Shown: positions 51,870-61,743, counted from the stretch's first letter. The stretch is 64,000 nucleotides of DNA from Sporomusaceae bacterium (GCA_018434355.1 JAHDPL010000014.1:183974-247973), one strand, 5' to 3'. Translations and numbers: made by a program. The notes: generated from the sequence alone by a model not told the origin.

Positions 51870-52799
51870 ATGCCATTGGTCACATCTACCGAACTGTTCA
51901 AAAAAGCGTATGAAGGAAATTATGCGGTCGGAGCTTTCAACGTAAACAATATGGAGATCATCCAGGGAATCGTCGACGCGGCCAAGGAAGAAAACGCCCC
52001 GTTGATCCTGCAGGTTTCAGCCGGTGCCCGCAAATATGCCAAACACATTTATCTGATGAAACTGATCGAAGCGGCGGTGGAAGATTCAGGACTGCCGATC
52101 TGCCTACACCTGGATCATGGCGAGGATTTTGAAATTTGCAAGTCCTGCGTCGACGGCGGATTTACTTCCGTAATGATCGATGGTTCCAAGCACTCTTTCG
52201 AGGAAAATATCGCACTGACCAAACAGGTGGTCGAATATGCCCATGCCCGCGGCGTAGTTGTCGAAGCAGAACTTGGCCGGTTGGCCGGCGTCGAGGATGC
52301 CGTCAAAGTCAATGCCAAAGATGCTTCATACACTGACCCGGACCAGGCAGTGGAATTCGTCGAACGCACCGGCGTCGATTCGTTGGCGATCGCCATCGGT
52401 ACCAGCCATGGCGCTTATAAGTTTAAAGGAGATCCTTCGCTGGATTTTGCCCGGCTGGAAAAAATTTCATCCTTGTTGCCAAACTTCCCGCTGGTTCTGC
52501 ATGGCGCTTCCACCGTATTGCCGGAATTCGTCGCCAAATGCAACCAGTTCGGCGGCAAGATCGACGGAGCGCAAGGTGTGCCGGAAGATATGCTGCTTAG
52601 AGCCGGCAAACTCGGCGTATGCAAAATCAATATCGACACCGACCTTCGCCTGGCCCTGACGGCAGCCATTCGTGAACATATGGCCCTGCACCCGGCCGAC
52701 TTCGATCCCCGTCAATACCTCAAACCGGCGCGCGATGCGATAAAAGGCATGGTTCAGCATAAAATCAAAAATGTCCTCAACTGCAGCGGCAGAGCCTGA
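51870..52799 (+). CDS. fba: Class II fructose-1,6-bisphosphate aldolase
   Basis: 309 residues, ATG after GGGGAGGG. Catalytic and zinc residues appear as Asp82-His83 in H-L-D-H-G-E-D, His in I-G-T-S-H-G-A-Y and L-H-G-A-S, and the phosphate site K-I-N-I-D-T-D. It cleaves or forms fructose bisphosphate in glycolysis/gluconeogenesis. A longer in-frame extension upstream would cross its promoter and is rejected. It is monocistronic, with a terminator. Confidence 0.94.
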   Translation: MPLVTSTELFKKAYEGNYAVGAFNVNNMEIIQGIVDAAKEENAPLILQVSAGARKYAKHIYLMKLIEAAVEDSGLPICLHLDHGEDFEICKSCVDGGFTSVMIDGSKHSFEENIALTKQVVEYAHARGVVVEAELGRLAGVEDAVKVNAKDASYTDPDQAVEFVERTGVDSLAIAIGTSHGAYKFKGDPSLDFARLEKISSLLPNFPLVLHGASTVLPEFVAKCNQFGGKIDGAQGVPEDMLLRAGKLGVCKINIDTDLRLALTAAIREHMALHPADFDPRQYLKPARDAIKGMVQHKIKNVLNCSGRA

Positions 52800-52816
52800 T
52801 TGCCAATCAGCAAAAA

Positions 52817-52853
52817 GGACGGATGCGCATTCGTGCGCGCCCGTTCTTTTTTT
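52817..52853 (+). terminator. Intrinsic terminator after the aldolase gene
   Basis: GGACGG/CCGTTC and TGCGCA/TGCGCG helices stack around a TTCG loop and are followed by seven T. Confidence 0.85.
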
Positions 52854-52928
52854 GTTTCCTTTTACGTTCGATTTTCAATTAAATATTGTTCATTAACTTT
52901 TTAAAGCGGTAGCAATATATAATTATTT

Positions 52929-52945
52929 TTGCAATTTTTTCGCAA
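52929..52945. promoter_or_regulatory. Possible operator upstream of the TRAP operon
   Basis: An inverted TTGC..GCAA pair with a 9-base spacer in an AT-rich stretch. Similar TTGC/GCAA inverted sites occur before both sigma54 activator genes. Weak, pattern-based. Confidence 0.25.
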
Positions 52946-53051
52946 CATAGCAGGAGTTTTCGCACCGTCTGTATAAAATACTATGGCAGGTTCGTTTAGG
53001 TTCGTTATGGTCCAGAACGACCGGGAGTTTGAATAGAAAGGAGTATCTATT

Positions 53052-53552
53052 TTGGCGGGGTGGAAAAAAGCTCTATTGGCCGTGGACTCATTTGTTGAAT
53101 CTTTCTGTCTGCTCAGCATGTTACTGATGGTACTGATTGTTTCGCTCCAAGTTATCACCCGCAAGTTTTTCAACTTCGTTTTTTTCTGGTCGGAGGAAGT
53201 CACTTTATTATTGCTTGCCTGGTTCGCATTTATGGGCATCGCTATCGGTTGTCGGGAAAACTTGCATTTGTCGATGGATGTCTTGGACAATCTCTCTTAT
53301 AAAGGGTTCCTCAAAGCGCTGGACAAACTGATCGAAGCTTCAACTTTTGTATTTGGCGTTTATCTCATTATTTACGGCTGGGAATTTACTTCATTAATGA
53401 GTGAATCAACCTTGCCGGCGACTAAATTGCCCAACAGCGTCCTTTATGTCGTTATGCCGCTTACCGGAGTCATGGTCTGCGCCTACTCGCTCCTCCAATT
53501 GCTGGGCATTGACACCAAACGCCATAAAAACCTGGGGGGAGGACTTGAGTAA
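53052..53552 (+). CDS. TRAP transporter small membrane subunit (DctQ type)
   Basis: 166 residues, TTG start eight bases after AAAGGAG, four helices. The DctQ signature region appears as F-F-W-S-E-E-V-T-L-L-L-L-A-W-F-A-F-M-G and G-C-R-E-N-L-H-L-S-M-D. It joins the large subunit in a sodium-driven carboxylate importer. Its stop overlaps the next start (TAATG). Confidence 0.92.
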   Translation: MAGWKKALLAVDSFVESFCLLSMLLMVLIVSLQVITRKFFNFVFFWSEEVTLLLLAWFAFMGIAIGCRENLHLSMDVLDNLSYKGFLKALDKLIEASTFVFGVYLIIYGWEFTSLMSESTLPATKLPNSVLYVVMPLTGVMVCAYSLLQLLGIDTKRHKNLGGGLE

Positions 53553-54844
53553 TGCCTGATCAAACAACCGCCAGCTGGATTCTGATGTCCAGTTTTGCCA
53601 TACTGCTGATTCTGCGTTTCCCTGTGGCGTTGACCTTGGTCGGCTCCACCGTCATCACGCTTTGGTATCTGGAATTGCCGATCATTGTAGCTTCGCAGCA
53701 GATGATTCAAGGAATCACCAACTATTCTTTGCTGGCCATCCCTTTCTTCATCCTGACCGGCCAAATTCTGCAAGAAGGGGGACTAGCCCATCGTATCGTA
53801 GCCATGACCAATGTTTTTGTCGGTCGCATCCGCGGCGGCCTTGCACTGGCCAACAGCGTCGCCTGCATGATTTTCGGCGGCATGTCGGGTTCGGCAGTAG
53901 CTGATGCCTCGGCAGTTGGTTCCGTCATGATCCCGATGATGGTCGAAAAAGGCTATGACGCAGACTATGCAGTCGGCGTGACGATCTCATCGGCTATCCA
54001 GGGTGTTGTAGTCCCGCCCAGCCACAATATGGTCCTTTACTCCATCGTGGCCGGCGGAGTTTCCGTCGGTAGCATGTTCCTGGCTGGAATGATTCCCGGT
54101 CTGATCATGCTGGCCTCATTGATGATCACCGGTTATCTGATCGGCTTGAAACGGGGCTATGGCTATGGCGACCCTGTCATCAAACAACAGATTCCCGGCA
54201 TCATCATTCACGGTCTGCTCTCCTTCACTCCGGCAGTCATCATCGTCAGCGCAATCATTTCCGGCTGGGCTACCGCGACCGAAGCAGGAGCGATTGCTGC
54301 CGTCTACGCTTTTGTTCTGGCCTTCCTTGCCTACCGGGAAGCGCCGCTGCGCAATATTTGGGGCGTACTGATCCGCACCTTCCGCACCGTTCTGATGGTT
54401 TTTTTCCTGATTGCCGCCTCGCAGGCCTTTGGCTGGGTAATGGCCTATCTGCACCTGCCCGACATCATCACGGAATGGTTTATCGGCATTTCCGACAAAC
54501 CCTGGGTTATCCTGCTGATGATCAATGTCCTGTTACTCCTATTGGGCGGCCCGATGGACATGGCGCCGATGATTCTGATCCTGACGCCTATTTTGCTGCC
54601 GGTTTGCGTAAAACTTGGCATGGATCCGATTCAGTTTGGCATCATCATGATCTTCAATTCCGGTATGGGCTTGCTGACGCCGCCGGTTGGAACCGTATTG
54701 TTTGTCGGCTGCGCCATTGGCAAAGTGTCGGTTGAAGCCGGCACCCGAGCAATGCTGCCATTTTTCTATGCAATGTTTATCGTTCTGATGGCCATTACCT
54801 ACATTCCGGCGATTACGATGTGGTTGCCCAAAATGTTCATGTAA
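53552..54844 (+). CDS. TRAP transporter large membrane subunit (DctM type)
   Basis: 430 residues, 12 or more helices. Signature stretches: A-I-P-F-F-I-L-T-G, F-G-G-M-S-G-S-A-V-A-D-A-S-A-V-G, P-P-S-H-N-M-V-L-Y, G-M-G-L-L-T-P-P-V-G-T. It is the transport channel of the TRAP system encoded by the three-gene operon. Confidence 0.94.
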   Translation: MPDQTTASWILMSSFAILLILRFPVALTLVGSTVITLWYLELPIIVASQQMIQGITNYSLLAIPFFILTGQILQEGGLAHRIVAMTNVFVGRIRGGLALANSVACMIFGGMSGSAVADASAVGSVMIPMMVEKGYDADYAVGVTISSAIQGVVVPPSHNMVLYSIVAGGVSVGSMFLAGMIPGLIMLASLMITGYLIGLKRGYGYGDPVIKQQIPGIIIHGLLSFTPAVIIVSAIISGWATATEAGAIAAVYAFVLAFLAYREAPLRNIWGVLIRTFRTVLMVFFLIAASQAFGWVMAYLHLPDIITEWFIGISDKPWVILLMINVLLLLLGGPMDMAPMILILTPILLPVCVKLGMDPIQFGIIMIFNSGMGLLTPPVGTVLFVGCAIGKVSVEAGTRAMLPFFYAMFIVLMAITYIPAITMWLPKMFM

Positions 54845-54917
54845 CCTTCGCTTATCTTGGGAGTTTTCCCCTCACCGGGAATAGTTGCTTCAACAAAAAA
54901 ACAAGGAGGCCATTTTC

Positions 54918-55940
54918 ATGAAAAACCACCGCGCGCTTGCCCTGATTGTCGTAGCCCTGTTCACGCTTGCCTTGCTTGCCGCCGGTTGCGGCGGCGACAA
55001 AAAGCCGGCCACCCCTGCAGCTCCTGCCGCTGCGGCTCCGATCGTTCTGAAACTTGCCGAAACACATCCGCCCGACTATCCGACCACCCTGGGCGACAAA
55101 AAATTTGCCGAACTGGTAACCGAACGTTCCAAAGGCCGCATTAAAGTCGAAGTGTATCCGTCTTCCCAGCTTGGTGAAGAAAAAGCCGCCATCGAGCAAG
55201 TCCAGCTTGGCGCGCTTGCTTTCACTCGCGTAAGCTCCGGTCCGCTTGCCGAATTCAACAAACCGCTTGGCGTCTTCTCCTTGCCCTACATTTTTGACTC
55301 CTCTGCCCACATGTGGAAATTCCTCGAAGGACCGGACGGGCAAAAAATGCTTGATGGTCTGCAAACAGCCAAATTTGTCGGCCTGTGCTACTATGATCCA
55401 GGCGCACGCAGTTTCTACTCCACCAAGCCGATCAAAGAACTGGCAGACCTCAAAGGCTTGAAATTCCGTGTTATCCAAAACAAAATCAACATGGACATGG
55501 TTGCCGCAGTAGGCGCCAGCGCCACGCCGATGCCCTACGGCCAAGTTTTCAGTGCATTGCAAACCGGCGTCATCGATGGGGCGGAAAACAATGCCCCCAG
55601 CTATCTAACCTCCAACCACTATCAAATCGCCAAATACTATCTGCTGGATATGCATCAGCGCGTTCCTGAAGTTTTGGTCATGAGCAAAGTGGTCTGGGAC
55701 AAACTGTCGCCGGATGATCAAAAATTGATTAAACAAGCCGCCGTTGATTCGGTCAAAACCCAACGCGAACTGTGGAACAAATTTGAAAAAGAAGCAATGG
55801 ATAAAGTAAAAGCTGCCGGTTCCACCGTTACGGAAGTCAAAGACGTAAAGCCCTGGCAAGCAGCAGTTAAACCGGTCATCGACAAATATCGCGCCGACTA
55901 TAAAGACGCTCTCGAAGCGATCGACAAAGCCCGCAAATAA
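54918..55940 (+). CDS. TRAP transporter solute-binding lipoprotein (DctP type)
   Basis: 340 residues, ATG after CAAGGAGG. A signal with lipobox L-A-A-G-C precedes a Pro/Ala linker and the DctP fold (L-A-E-T-H-P-P-D-Y-P-T-T, L-K-F-R-V-I-Q-N, A-L-Q-T-G-V-I-D-G-A-E-N). The Arg in F-R-V-I is the usual carboxylate-binding residue, so the ligand is probably an organic acid. It follows dctM by 73 bases and ends at a strong hairpin. Confidence 0.93.
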   Translation: MKNHRALALIVVALFTLALLAAGCGGDKKPATPAAPAAAAPIVLKLAETHPPDYPTTLGDKKFAELVTERSKGRIKVEVYPSSQLGEEKAAIEQVQLGALAFTRVSSGPLAEFNKPLGVFSLPYIFDSSAHMWKFLEGPDGQKMLDGLQTAKFVGLCYYDPGARSFYSTKPIKELADLKGLKFRVIQNKINMDMVAAVGASATPMPYGQVFSALQTGVIDGAENNAPSYLTSNHYQIAKYYLLDMHQRVPEVLVMSKVVWDKLSPDDQKLIKQAAVDSVKTQRELWNKFEKEAMDKVKAAGSTVTEVKDVKPWQAAVKPVIDKYRADYKDALEAIDKARK

Positions 55941-55966
55941 GAACAACCGGACAAACCCACTACACT

Positions 55967-56021
55967 CATGCAAGAAAGGGATGCTCTCGCCAGCCGGCGT
56001 AAAGCATCCCTTTCTTGCATG
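55967..56021 (+). terminator. Long hairpin after the TRAP operon
   Basis: A perfect 19-bp stem (CATGCAAGAAAGGGATGCT and complement) with a 17-nt loop that can fold further (CGCC/GGCG). No T run follows on the plus strand; it may terminate or protect the mRNA. Confidence 0.7.
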
Positions 56022-56051
56022 AAGGAGGGCCCGGTCTCCAGTCCTGTCCTG

Positions 56052-56240
56052 CTAAGCCCTTGCGCCCAGCAACGACAACCATTCTTGCTCTGCTTTCTGC
56101 GTCAGTCCGTAAAAGCCGGATATCTCACTGGCAGTCCGCGACGGGACAACGTCAGTATTCTGCAGCAATTGTTCCATCCACCGTCGTTCGATATCTGCAG
56201 CCAATCCCGATACTGACACTGCAACCATGTTCGTCACCAT
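56052..56240 (-). CDS. Small unknown protein, 62 residues
   Basis: ATG 56240 lies behind AAGAGGTGA. The product is M-V-T-N-M-V-A-V-S-V-S-G-L-A-A-D-I-E-R and on, a mostly helical cytoplasmic peptide with two Trp and no Cys. Not recognised. It is divergent from the sigma54 activator starting at 56485, the same arrangement as the 61-residue gene before the second activator. Confidence 0.5.
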   Translation of the reverse strand: MVTNMVAVSVSGLAADIERRWMEQLLQNTDVVPSRTASEISGFYGLTQKAEQEWLSLLGARA

Positions 56241-56426
56241 AATGAATTCACCTCTTTCCCACGAGTTTGTCTTGCTGCTTATTAACCTTGCATATTCCGT
56301 GCCAATGAATAAAGGGGTTTTTTCGGCGCAAAACCGGTGATTTGCAGGAAAATGATAGGCGCAGGAGAATATATAATAGAGTAGCAAGCTGGTAAAACCC
56401 GCTTAGAAGCTGATTTATTTCTTCTT

Positions 56427-56440
56427 ATGCAATTTTGCAT
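56427..56440. promoter_or_regulatory. Inverted repeat upstream of the first sigma54 activator
   Basis: ATGCAA and TTGCAT separated by two bases, 45 bases before the activator start. It could be an operator for autoregulation. Weak. Confidence 0.3.
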
Positions 56441-56484
56441 CGCCAATAGGCAAAAACGCTCATCGAATGAGGGGGTTGCCTCTG

Positions 56485-57879
56485 TTGACGCCACAAGAAC
56501 TGCTTGCCGAAAACCAGCTGCTCTGGAATATTATCGAAGCTTCTTATGACGGACTGTTCATCACCGACAGCACTGGGAAAGTTTTGTATTGCAACCCGGC
56601 CTATCTGCGTATTTCCGGCCTCTGCCGGGAAAAAATCGTCGGCCGCACCGTCGCCGATTTGATTGAAACCGGCGCCATGCCGGATTCGTGCGCCTTGGAA
56701 GTCGTACAAACACAAAAACCCGTTACCAAGATCATTGATTATTATCATGGGCATGCCGCGCTCATTACCAGTGTTCCTGTTTTCAACGACCAAGGCGAAC
56801 TGAACAGGGTCCTCTCCAATGTCAGGGACATTACAGAGTTGACCAAGACCCGTGAACAACTGCAACAAACGCAGATTTTGAAAGAAGAATACCAGTTGCG
56901 TCTGCGCCAGACGGAAAAATCTGGCCGTCGCCAAGAAAAACTGCTTGCAGTCAGTCCGATTATGGAAAATCTGCTGCGTCTCTGCGAACGACTCGCCCAT
57001 GTAGCCTCACCCGTCCTGATCCAGGGCGAATCTGGCGTCGGCAAGGATATGCTGGCCCGTTACATCCATGAGTGTTGGGACCTTCATGAGGATCGTCCGT
57101 TCATCCAGTTGAACTGCAGCGCAATCCCGGAAAACTTGCTTGAGTCAGAGTTGTTCGGTTACGAACCTGGCGCTTTTACCGGCGCTTTAGCCAAAGGTAA
57201 GGCAGGATTGTTCGAGCTCGCCAATAACGGCACTTTGTTTCTGGATGAAATCGGTGAAATGCCGCTTGCTTTGCAGGTAAAATTACTGGACACGCTACAT
57301 TCGGGGAAAATACGACATCTTGGCGGAACCAGCCAAATTGATACCAATGCCCGCATTATCGCAGCGACCAATACGAACTTGACAGCCTCCCTGGCGCAGG
57401 GAAAATTCCGAACCGATCTCTATTACCGGTTGAATGTCATTCCGATATATATTCCGCCGCTGCGCGAACGCAGAGAAGATATCGTCCCTCTGCTGTTTCA
57501 CTTTTTGTCGGTGATGAACCAAAAATTTCATGCCAACAAAACGCTTTCCGCCTCTGCTGTCGCTATGTTAGCCAACTACAACTGGCCCGGCAATGTGCGT
57601 GAGTTGCGCAACATCATGGAAAACCTTGTGGTCATGACTGCCGGCGATCAAATTGATGTTTCGGCGCTGCCTGAATATCTTGTCCACTCTTTCCACTTGG
57701 ACAATCCCGCCTTGCCGGAAAGAACCAATTCATATGATTTGAAAGAATGCGTCGCCAGCGCCGAGAGCGCGCTTATCCGCAAAGCCCTGGCCGAGTTTCA
57801 CGATTTAAAAACCACGGCTCAGCGACTTGGCGTTGATTTATCAACCCTTGTCAGGAAAAAACGCAAATACAAATTGTAA
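56485..57879 (+). CDS. PAS-domain sigma54-dependent activator (first copy)
   Basis: 464 residues from TTG 56485 (GAGGGGG nine bases upstream; also matches the second copy's N-terminus). A PAS domain (about 12-125) precedes the AAA+ sigma54-interaction domain. Walker A is G-E-S-G-V-G-K-D, the sigma54-contact loop G-A-F-T-G-A is intact, Walker B is T-L-F-L-D-E-I-G-E, and the arginine-finger region is L-R-E-R-R-E-D. The C-terminal Fis-type HTH ends L-G-V-D-L-S-T-L-V-R-K-K-R-K-Y. It should activate sigma54 promoters in response to a small ligand. Neighbouring TRAP genes, the NTF2-like gene and fdhA are candidate targets. Confidence 0.9.
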   Translation: MTPQELLAENQLLWNIIEASYDGLFITDSTGKVLYCNPAYLRISGLCREKIVGRTVADLIETGAMPDSCALEVVQTQKPVTKIIDYYHGHAALITSVPVFNDQGELNRVLSNVRDITELTKTREQLQQTQILKEEYQLRLRQTEKSGRRQEKLLAVSPIMENLLRLCERLAHVASPVLIQGESGVGKDMLARYIHECWDLHEDRPFIQLNCSAIPENLLESELFGYEPGAFTGALAKGKAGLFELANNGTLFLDEIGEMPLALQVKLLDTLHSGKIRHLGGTSQIDTNARIIAATNTNLTASLAQGKFRTDLYYRLNVIPIYIPPLRERREDIVPLLFHFLSVMNQKFHANKTLSASAVAMLANYNWPGNVRELRNIMENLVVMTAGDQIDVSALPEYLVHSFHLDNPALPERTNSYDLKECVASAESALIRKALAEFHDLKTTAQRLGVDLSTLVRKKRKYKL

Positions 57880-57904
57880 AAATATATACGAAAGAAGGAT
57901 CTGT

Positions 57905-58477
57905 ATGAAGCGATTCACCCCGGCAGCAATACTCCTGATACTTGCCGCACTGCTGACCCTGCCGCTCTCCGGCACGGTAGAGGCGGCCGCCAATCCGATC
58001 ACGCCAACCACTGCCCCTTCCAATGTCGCCGTATCTTCCGGCGCGCCGCCCGCCACTTACCTGCAGACAATAAAAACATTACAGGAAAATAAATACGGCG
58101 AAAATGAAATAAAGAGTTTTGTCTACCAAGTTTTTTCCCTGTTTGACCGGCACGCGGAACTCAACCAATTGCTGTTGCTTTTCGCCGAAGACCTCACCAT
58201 GGTGGTGCCGGAGGGAAAAATCATGTCGCATCAGGAATTTGAAAAATGGTACAAGGACATCGGTTTGCGTTACCAATCCAACGCCCATCAAATCGAACGA
58301 CTTGAAGTGCAAATCCCCGCCAAAGGCGACTATCGGGTCGATTTGACAGTGCATTGGCAAGCGCAGGGCGTTGATGGAAAATATACATCACAGCGGCTGC
58401 GGCAACAGTGGAAGATTGTCGACGGCGGTGGATACTGGCCCCGTATCGTCAGCTACATTGTCGAACCTGCCCGTTAG
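57905..58477 (+). CDS. Secreted NTF2/SnoaL-like protein
   Basis: 190 residues. A signal peptide (about 1-27, ending G-T-V-E-A-A-A) is followed by a Pro/Thr/Ala linker and an NTF2-like alpha+beta domain (about 65-190: V-F-S-L-F-D-R-H-A-E-L, Y-R-V-D-L-T-V-H-W-Q-A-Q). It is probably periplasmic and binds a small molecule or acts as a scaffold; no catalytic residues are assigned. It lies 25 bases after the activator, so the two may share a transcript. Confidence 0.75.
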   Translation: MKRFTPAAILLILAALLTLPLSGTVEAAANPITPTTAPSNVAVSSGAPPATYLQTIKTLQENKYGENEIKSFVYQVFSLFDRHAELNQLLLLFAEDLTMVVPEGKIMSHQEFEKWYKDIGLRYQSNAHQIERLEVQIPAKGDYRVDLTVHWQAQGVDGKYTSQRLRQQWKIVDGGGYWPRIVSYIVEPAR

Positions 58478-58489
58478 AGATTTCCGGGC

Positions 58490-58540
58490 AAAAAAAATAG
58501 CGCAGGCAATCAGTCAAGATTGCCTGCGCCGTTTATTTTT
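58490..58540. terminator. Bidirectional terminator between convergent genes
   Basis: A 12-bp perfect stem (GCGCAGGCAATC/GATTGCCTGCGC) with A/T runs on both sides, giving T tracts on either strand. Confidence 0.85.
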
Positions 58541-58846
58541 TCAGTTGATCCGTTCACGATTTTTTTGTTCCATAAAAGTTTGGAACTCGTCCAGCAACTT
58601 ATTGTGGGCCAAAAATTCGAACAGATATTTGGTCATTGTACGCGCTTCGAGCAGATGCCCCTCAATTTCATCAAGACTCTGACTGATTTCTTCGCATTCC
58701 TGACTTGCTTCGACAAAACTTTGCATGGCCATAGGGAACAACTGGCGAACGACATCTTCGGCATTCAACTCACCCCGGTTCATCCGCCGGACAATCTCAT
58801 CCATTTTCAGCGACAGTTCGTGGGTCTTGCTGATCGTCCGACTCAT
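58541..58846 (-). CDS. Small helical protein of unknown function, 101 residues
   Basis: ATG 58846 follows AAGGAGG at a good distance. The product is nearly all helix with heptad-like spacing (M-D-E-I-V-R-R-M-N-R-G-E-L-N-A-E-D-V-V) and acidic, without Cys, signal or membrane segment. Not recognised. It stands alone upstream of fdhA on the opposite strand. Confidence 0.7.
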   Translation of the reverse strand: MSRTISKTHELSLKMDEIVRRMNRGELNAEDVVRQLFPMAMQSFVEASQECEEISQSLDEIEGHLLEARTMTKYLFEFLAHNKLLDEFQTFMEQKNRERIN

Positions 58847-59034
58847 GTTGCCTCCTTTGCGCTTTCGCTGTGAAAGCCACATTCGTTTTCTCTATTCCGG
58901 ACCTGTATAAATTATATTCGACACCCCGCTGCCAAAATTCCTGCCTGCCCAGATCAAAAAAGAATATTCTAGACAGACAGGAACCGCCGATTCAATAACG
59001 AAATTAGATAGTATGGGGTTCAAGGAGGTGTCGC

Positions 59035-61719
59035 GTGGATTTATTGGAACTTAATATTGACGGCAAAACAGTTCGCGTTGCGGCAGGAACTACGGTGCTT
59101 GCAGCATCCCGGCTGGCCGGAGTAAAGATTCCTACGTTGTGTCATTTGGCAGAACTCTCTCCGACCGGAGCCTGTAGAATGTGCATTGTCGAAGTCGATG
59201 GCTTGAAAAACCTGGCGTCAGCCTGCTCTCTGCCAGTCAGCGCGGGAATGATCGTTCATACCCACACTCCGGCAGTCTTAGAGGCGCGGCGAATGGTGCT
59301 TGAATTGCTGTTGGCCAACCACCCCGCTGATTGTTTTTCCTGCTCTCGCAATTTGAACTGTGAGTTACAGCAACTTGCCGCAGAGCTTGGCGTTAAAAAA
59401 GTGCGCTTCGACGGAGAACGTCGCCGCTATCCGCTTGACGACAGCAATCCGTTCATCGTGCGGGACAATGAAAAATGCATCCTTTGCGGCCGCTGCGTTC
59501 GGGCTTGCCAGGAACTGCAGGTCTGCAACATACTCGATTTTACCGGTCGCGGATTCGATACCAAACTCGCGCCGGCGTTCGATACGTCGACACATGAATC
59601 CGATTGCGTATTCTGCGGCGCCTGTGTAGCCGCCTGCCCGGTCGGGGCTTTGACAGAGAAAGCACTATGTCAATCAGGGCAACCTGACAAAAAAGTGAGA
59701 ACGACCTGTCCTTTCTGTGGCGTTGGTTGTAATTTTGACCTGAATGTCAAAGATGGCAAAGTGATTGGCGTCACTTCTTCGCCAGACAGCCCGGTCAACG
59801 GTCGCCTGCTCTGTGTGAAAGGCCGGTTTGGCGTTGATTATATTCACAGCCCGCAGCGTTTGACAACGCCGTTGATCCGCAAGAACGAAAAATTGGAGCC
59901 GGCTTCCTGGGATGAAGCGCTAAGTCTGGTAGCCGATCGATTCAAGAAAATAAAAACGGAACATGGTCCGGATGCATTGGCGGCGCTTAGTTCAGCCCGT
60001 TGCACCAATGAAGAGAACTATGTCCTGCAAAAGTTCATGCGCGCGGCGATCGGCACCAATAGCGTCGATCACTGCGCCCGCACCTGACACAGCCCCACCG
60101 TGGCCGGTCTGGTCACAGCTTTTGGTTCCGGCGCCATGACCAACTCAATCAGCGAAATCAGTGACAGTAAGCTGATGTTTGTCATTGGCGCGAATCCTAG
60201 CGAAGCTCATCCTGTCATTGCCGCTAAAATGCGGCAAGCTCGTCGTAAAGGCGCCGAGTTGATTGTGGTCGATCCGCGCAAAACCGAACTCGCCGCCCAG
60301 GCAGACGTATGGCTGCAATTGAAGCCCGGCAGCGATGTCGCCCTGCTGAACGGCTTGATGCATATCATCCTGCGCAACGGTTTGCAGGATCACGATTTCA
60401 TTGACCACTGCACCAGCGGTTTTGATTCGGTAGCCGCCACAGTAGCCAAGTATCCGCCCGATGTCGTCGAACGAATTACCGGTGTCAGTTCCTGCTTGCT
60501 GGAACAGGCTGCCCACATGTATGCCAAGGCGGAGCGAGCCCAAATATTCTATACTCTGGGGATTACCGAACACTGTTGGGGAACCGACAACGTCCTATCG
60601 ATCGCCAATCTTGCCATGATGACCGGCAATGTCGGCAAGCCTTACTCCGGCGTCAACCCGCTGCGCGGACAAAACAATGTCCAGGGCGCCTGCGATATGG
60701 GTGCGCTGCCTGATGTCCTGCCAGGGTATCGCAAAGTCATGGACGAGGATGAGCGCCTCCGCTTTGAACAGGCCTGGCAAGTCAGCCTGCCTTCGCTGCG
60801 CGGTTTCACCATCCCGGAAATGTTTACCGCCGCAGTGGACGGTGAAATCCAGGCTATATATATCGTAGGAGAAAACCCGGTCCTGTCAGATGCAAATGCC
60901 AACCACGTCAGTCACGCACTTAGGGCGCTCGATTTTCTGGTGGTACAGGATATTTTCCTCACAGAAACTGCCATGCTGGCTGATGTTGTACTGCCTGCCG
61001 CCAGTTTTGCAGAAAAAAGCGGTACTTTTACCAACACTGAGCGCCGCATTCAAATGGTTCGCAAAGCAGTGGAACCGCCAGGCCAAAGCCGGACCGATCT
61101 GGAAATCATCACTGACCTTTCCCGGCGCCTCGGTTACCCGATGGACTATGCTGCGCCGCAAGACGTAATGCAGGAAATTGCTGCCCTGACCAGGATTTAT
61201 CAAGGTGTGACCTATGATCGGCTGCAAGAATATGGCTTGCAATGGCCCGTTCCCTCACTTGACCATCCGGGCACTCAGTTCTTGCATGAGAATGGAAAAT
61301 TTACCTGCGGATTGGGTTGGTTCTCACCGGTCGAGTACCACCCGCCCGCCGAAGGACCCGATGCAGAATATCCGTTTGTCCTGACAACTGGTCGGCGGCT
61401 ATACCATTATAACGTCAGCACTTTTGGCAAATCAGCGGCACTCTCAGAGCACTTATCAGAAGAACTGCTCTGGATCCACCCCGCCGATGCCAGCAAGCTG
61501 ATGCTCATCGACAAACAATTTGTAGATGTGGCATCCCGGCGTGGTCGCATCAAAACAAGAATCTGGATTACTGATGCGGTGCCGGTGGGCCTAGTTTGGC
61601 TTTCCTTCCATTTTCCTGATGCGCCAACCAATCAGATTACCAATGACGCTGGCGATCAAATCACACGCACCTACGAATATAAAGTCTGCGCAGTAAAAAT
61701 TTCCGCTTTGCCGACATAA
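59035..61719 (+). CDS. fdhA: Selenocysteine formate dehydrogenase catalytic subunit (in-frame UGA at codon 351)
   Basis: 894 residues with the UGA at 60085-60087 read as Sec351, in C-A-R-T-U-H-S-P-T-V-A-G-L, the catalytic motif of Mo/W formate dehydrogenases. Domains in order: [2Fe-2S] (Cys36, 47, 50, 64); His-Cys3 cluster (His96, Cys100, 103, 109); two ferredoxin clusters (Cys148-158 and 191-201); [4Fe-4S]-MGD site (T-C-P-F-C-G-V-G-C, Cys225-232); then molybdopterin domains. Length and layout match the NAD(P)-linked cytoplasmic enzymes of acetogens, such as Moorella FdhA. It interconverts formate and CO2. GTG start after AAGGAGGTG. No beta subunit is encoded nearby. Confidence 0.95.
60085..60116 (+). 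promoter_or_regulatory. Putative SECIS element of fdhA
   Basis: Counting from the UGA, bases 16-21 (GUGGCC) pair with 27-32 (GGUCAC, one G-U) around GGUCU. G23 and U24 of the loop coincide with the two SelB-contact bases of E. coli fdhF, whose apical loop also contains GGUCU. Identified by eye. Confidence 0.78.
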
Positions 61720-61743
61720 ATAACACAGTCGGACTGACATTTT

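Noticed and set aside
52861..53051. Sigma54 (-24/-12) promoter upstream of the TRAP operon
   Set aside because: TGGCAGG occurs, but no GC lies at the required distance. Also looked for before fdhA without success.
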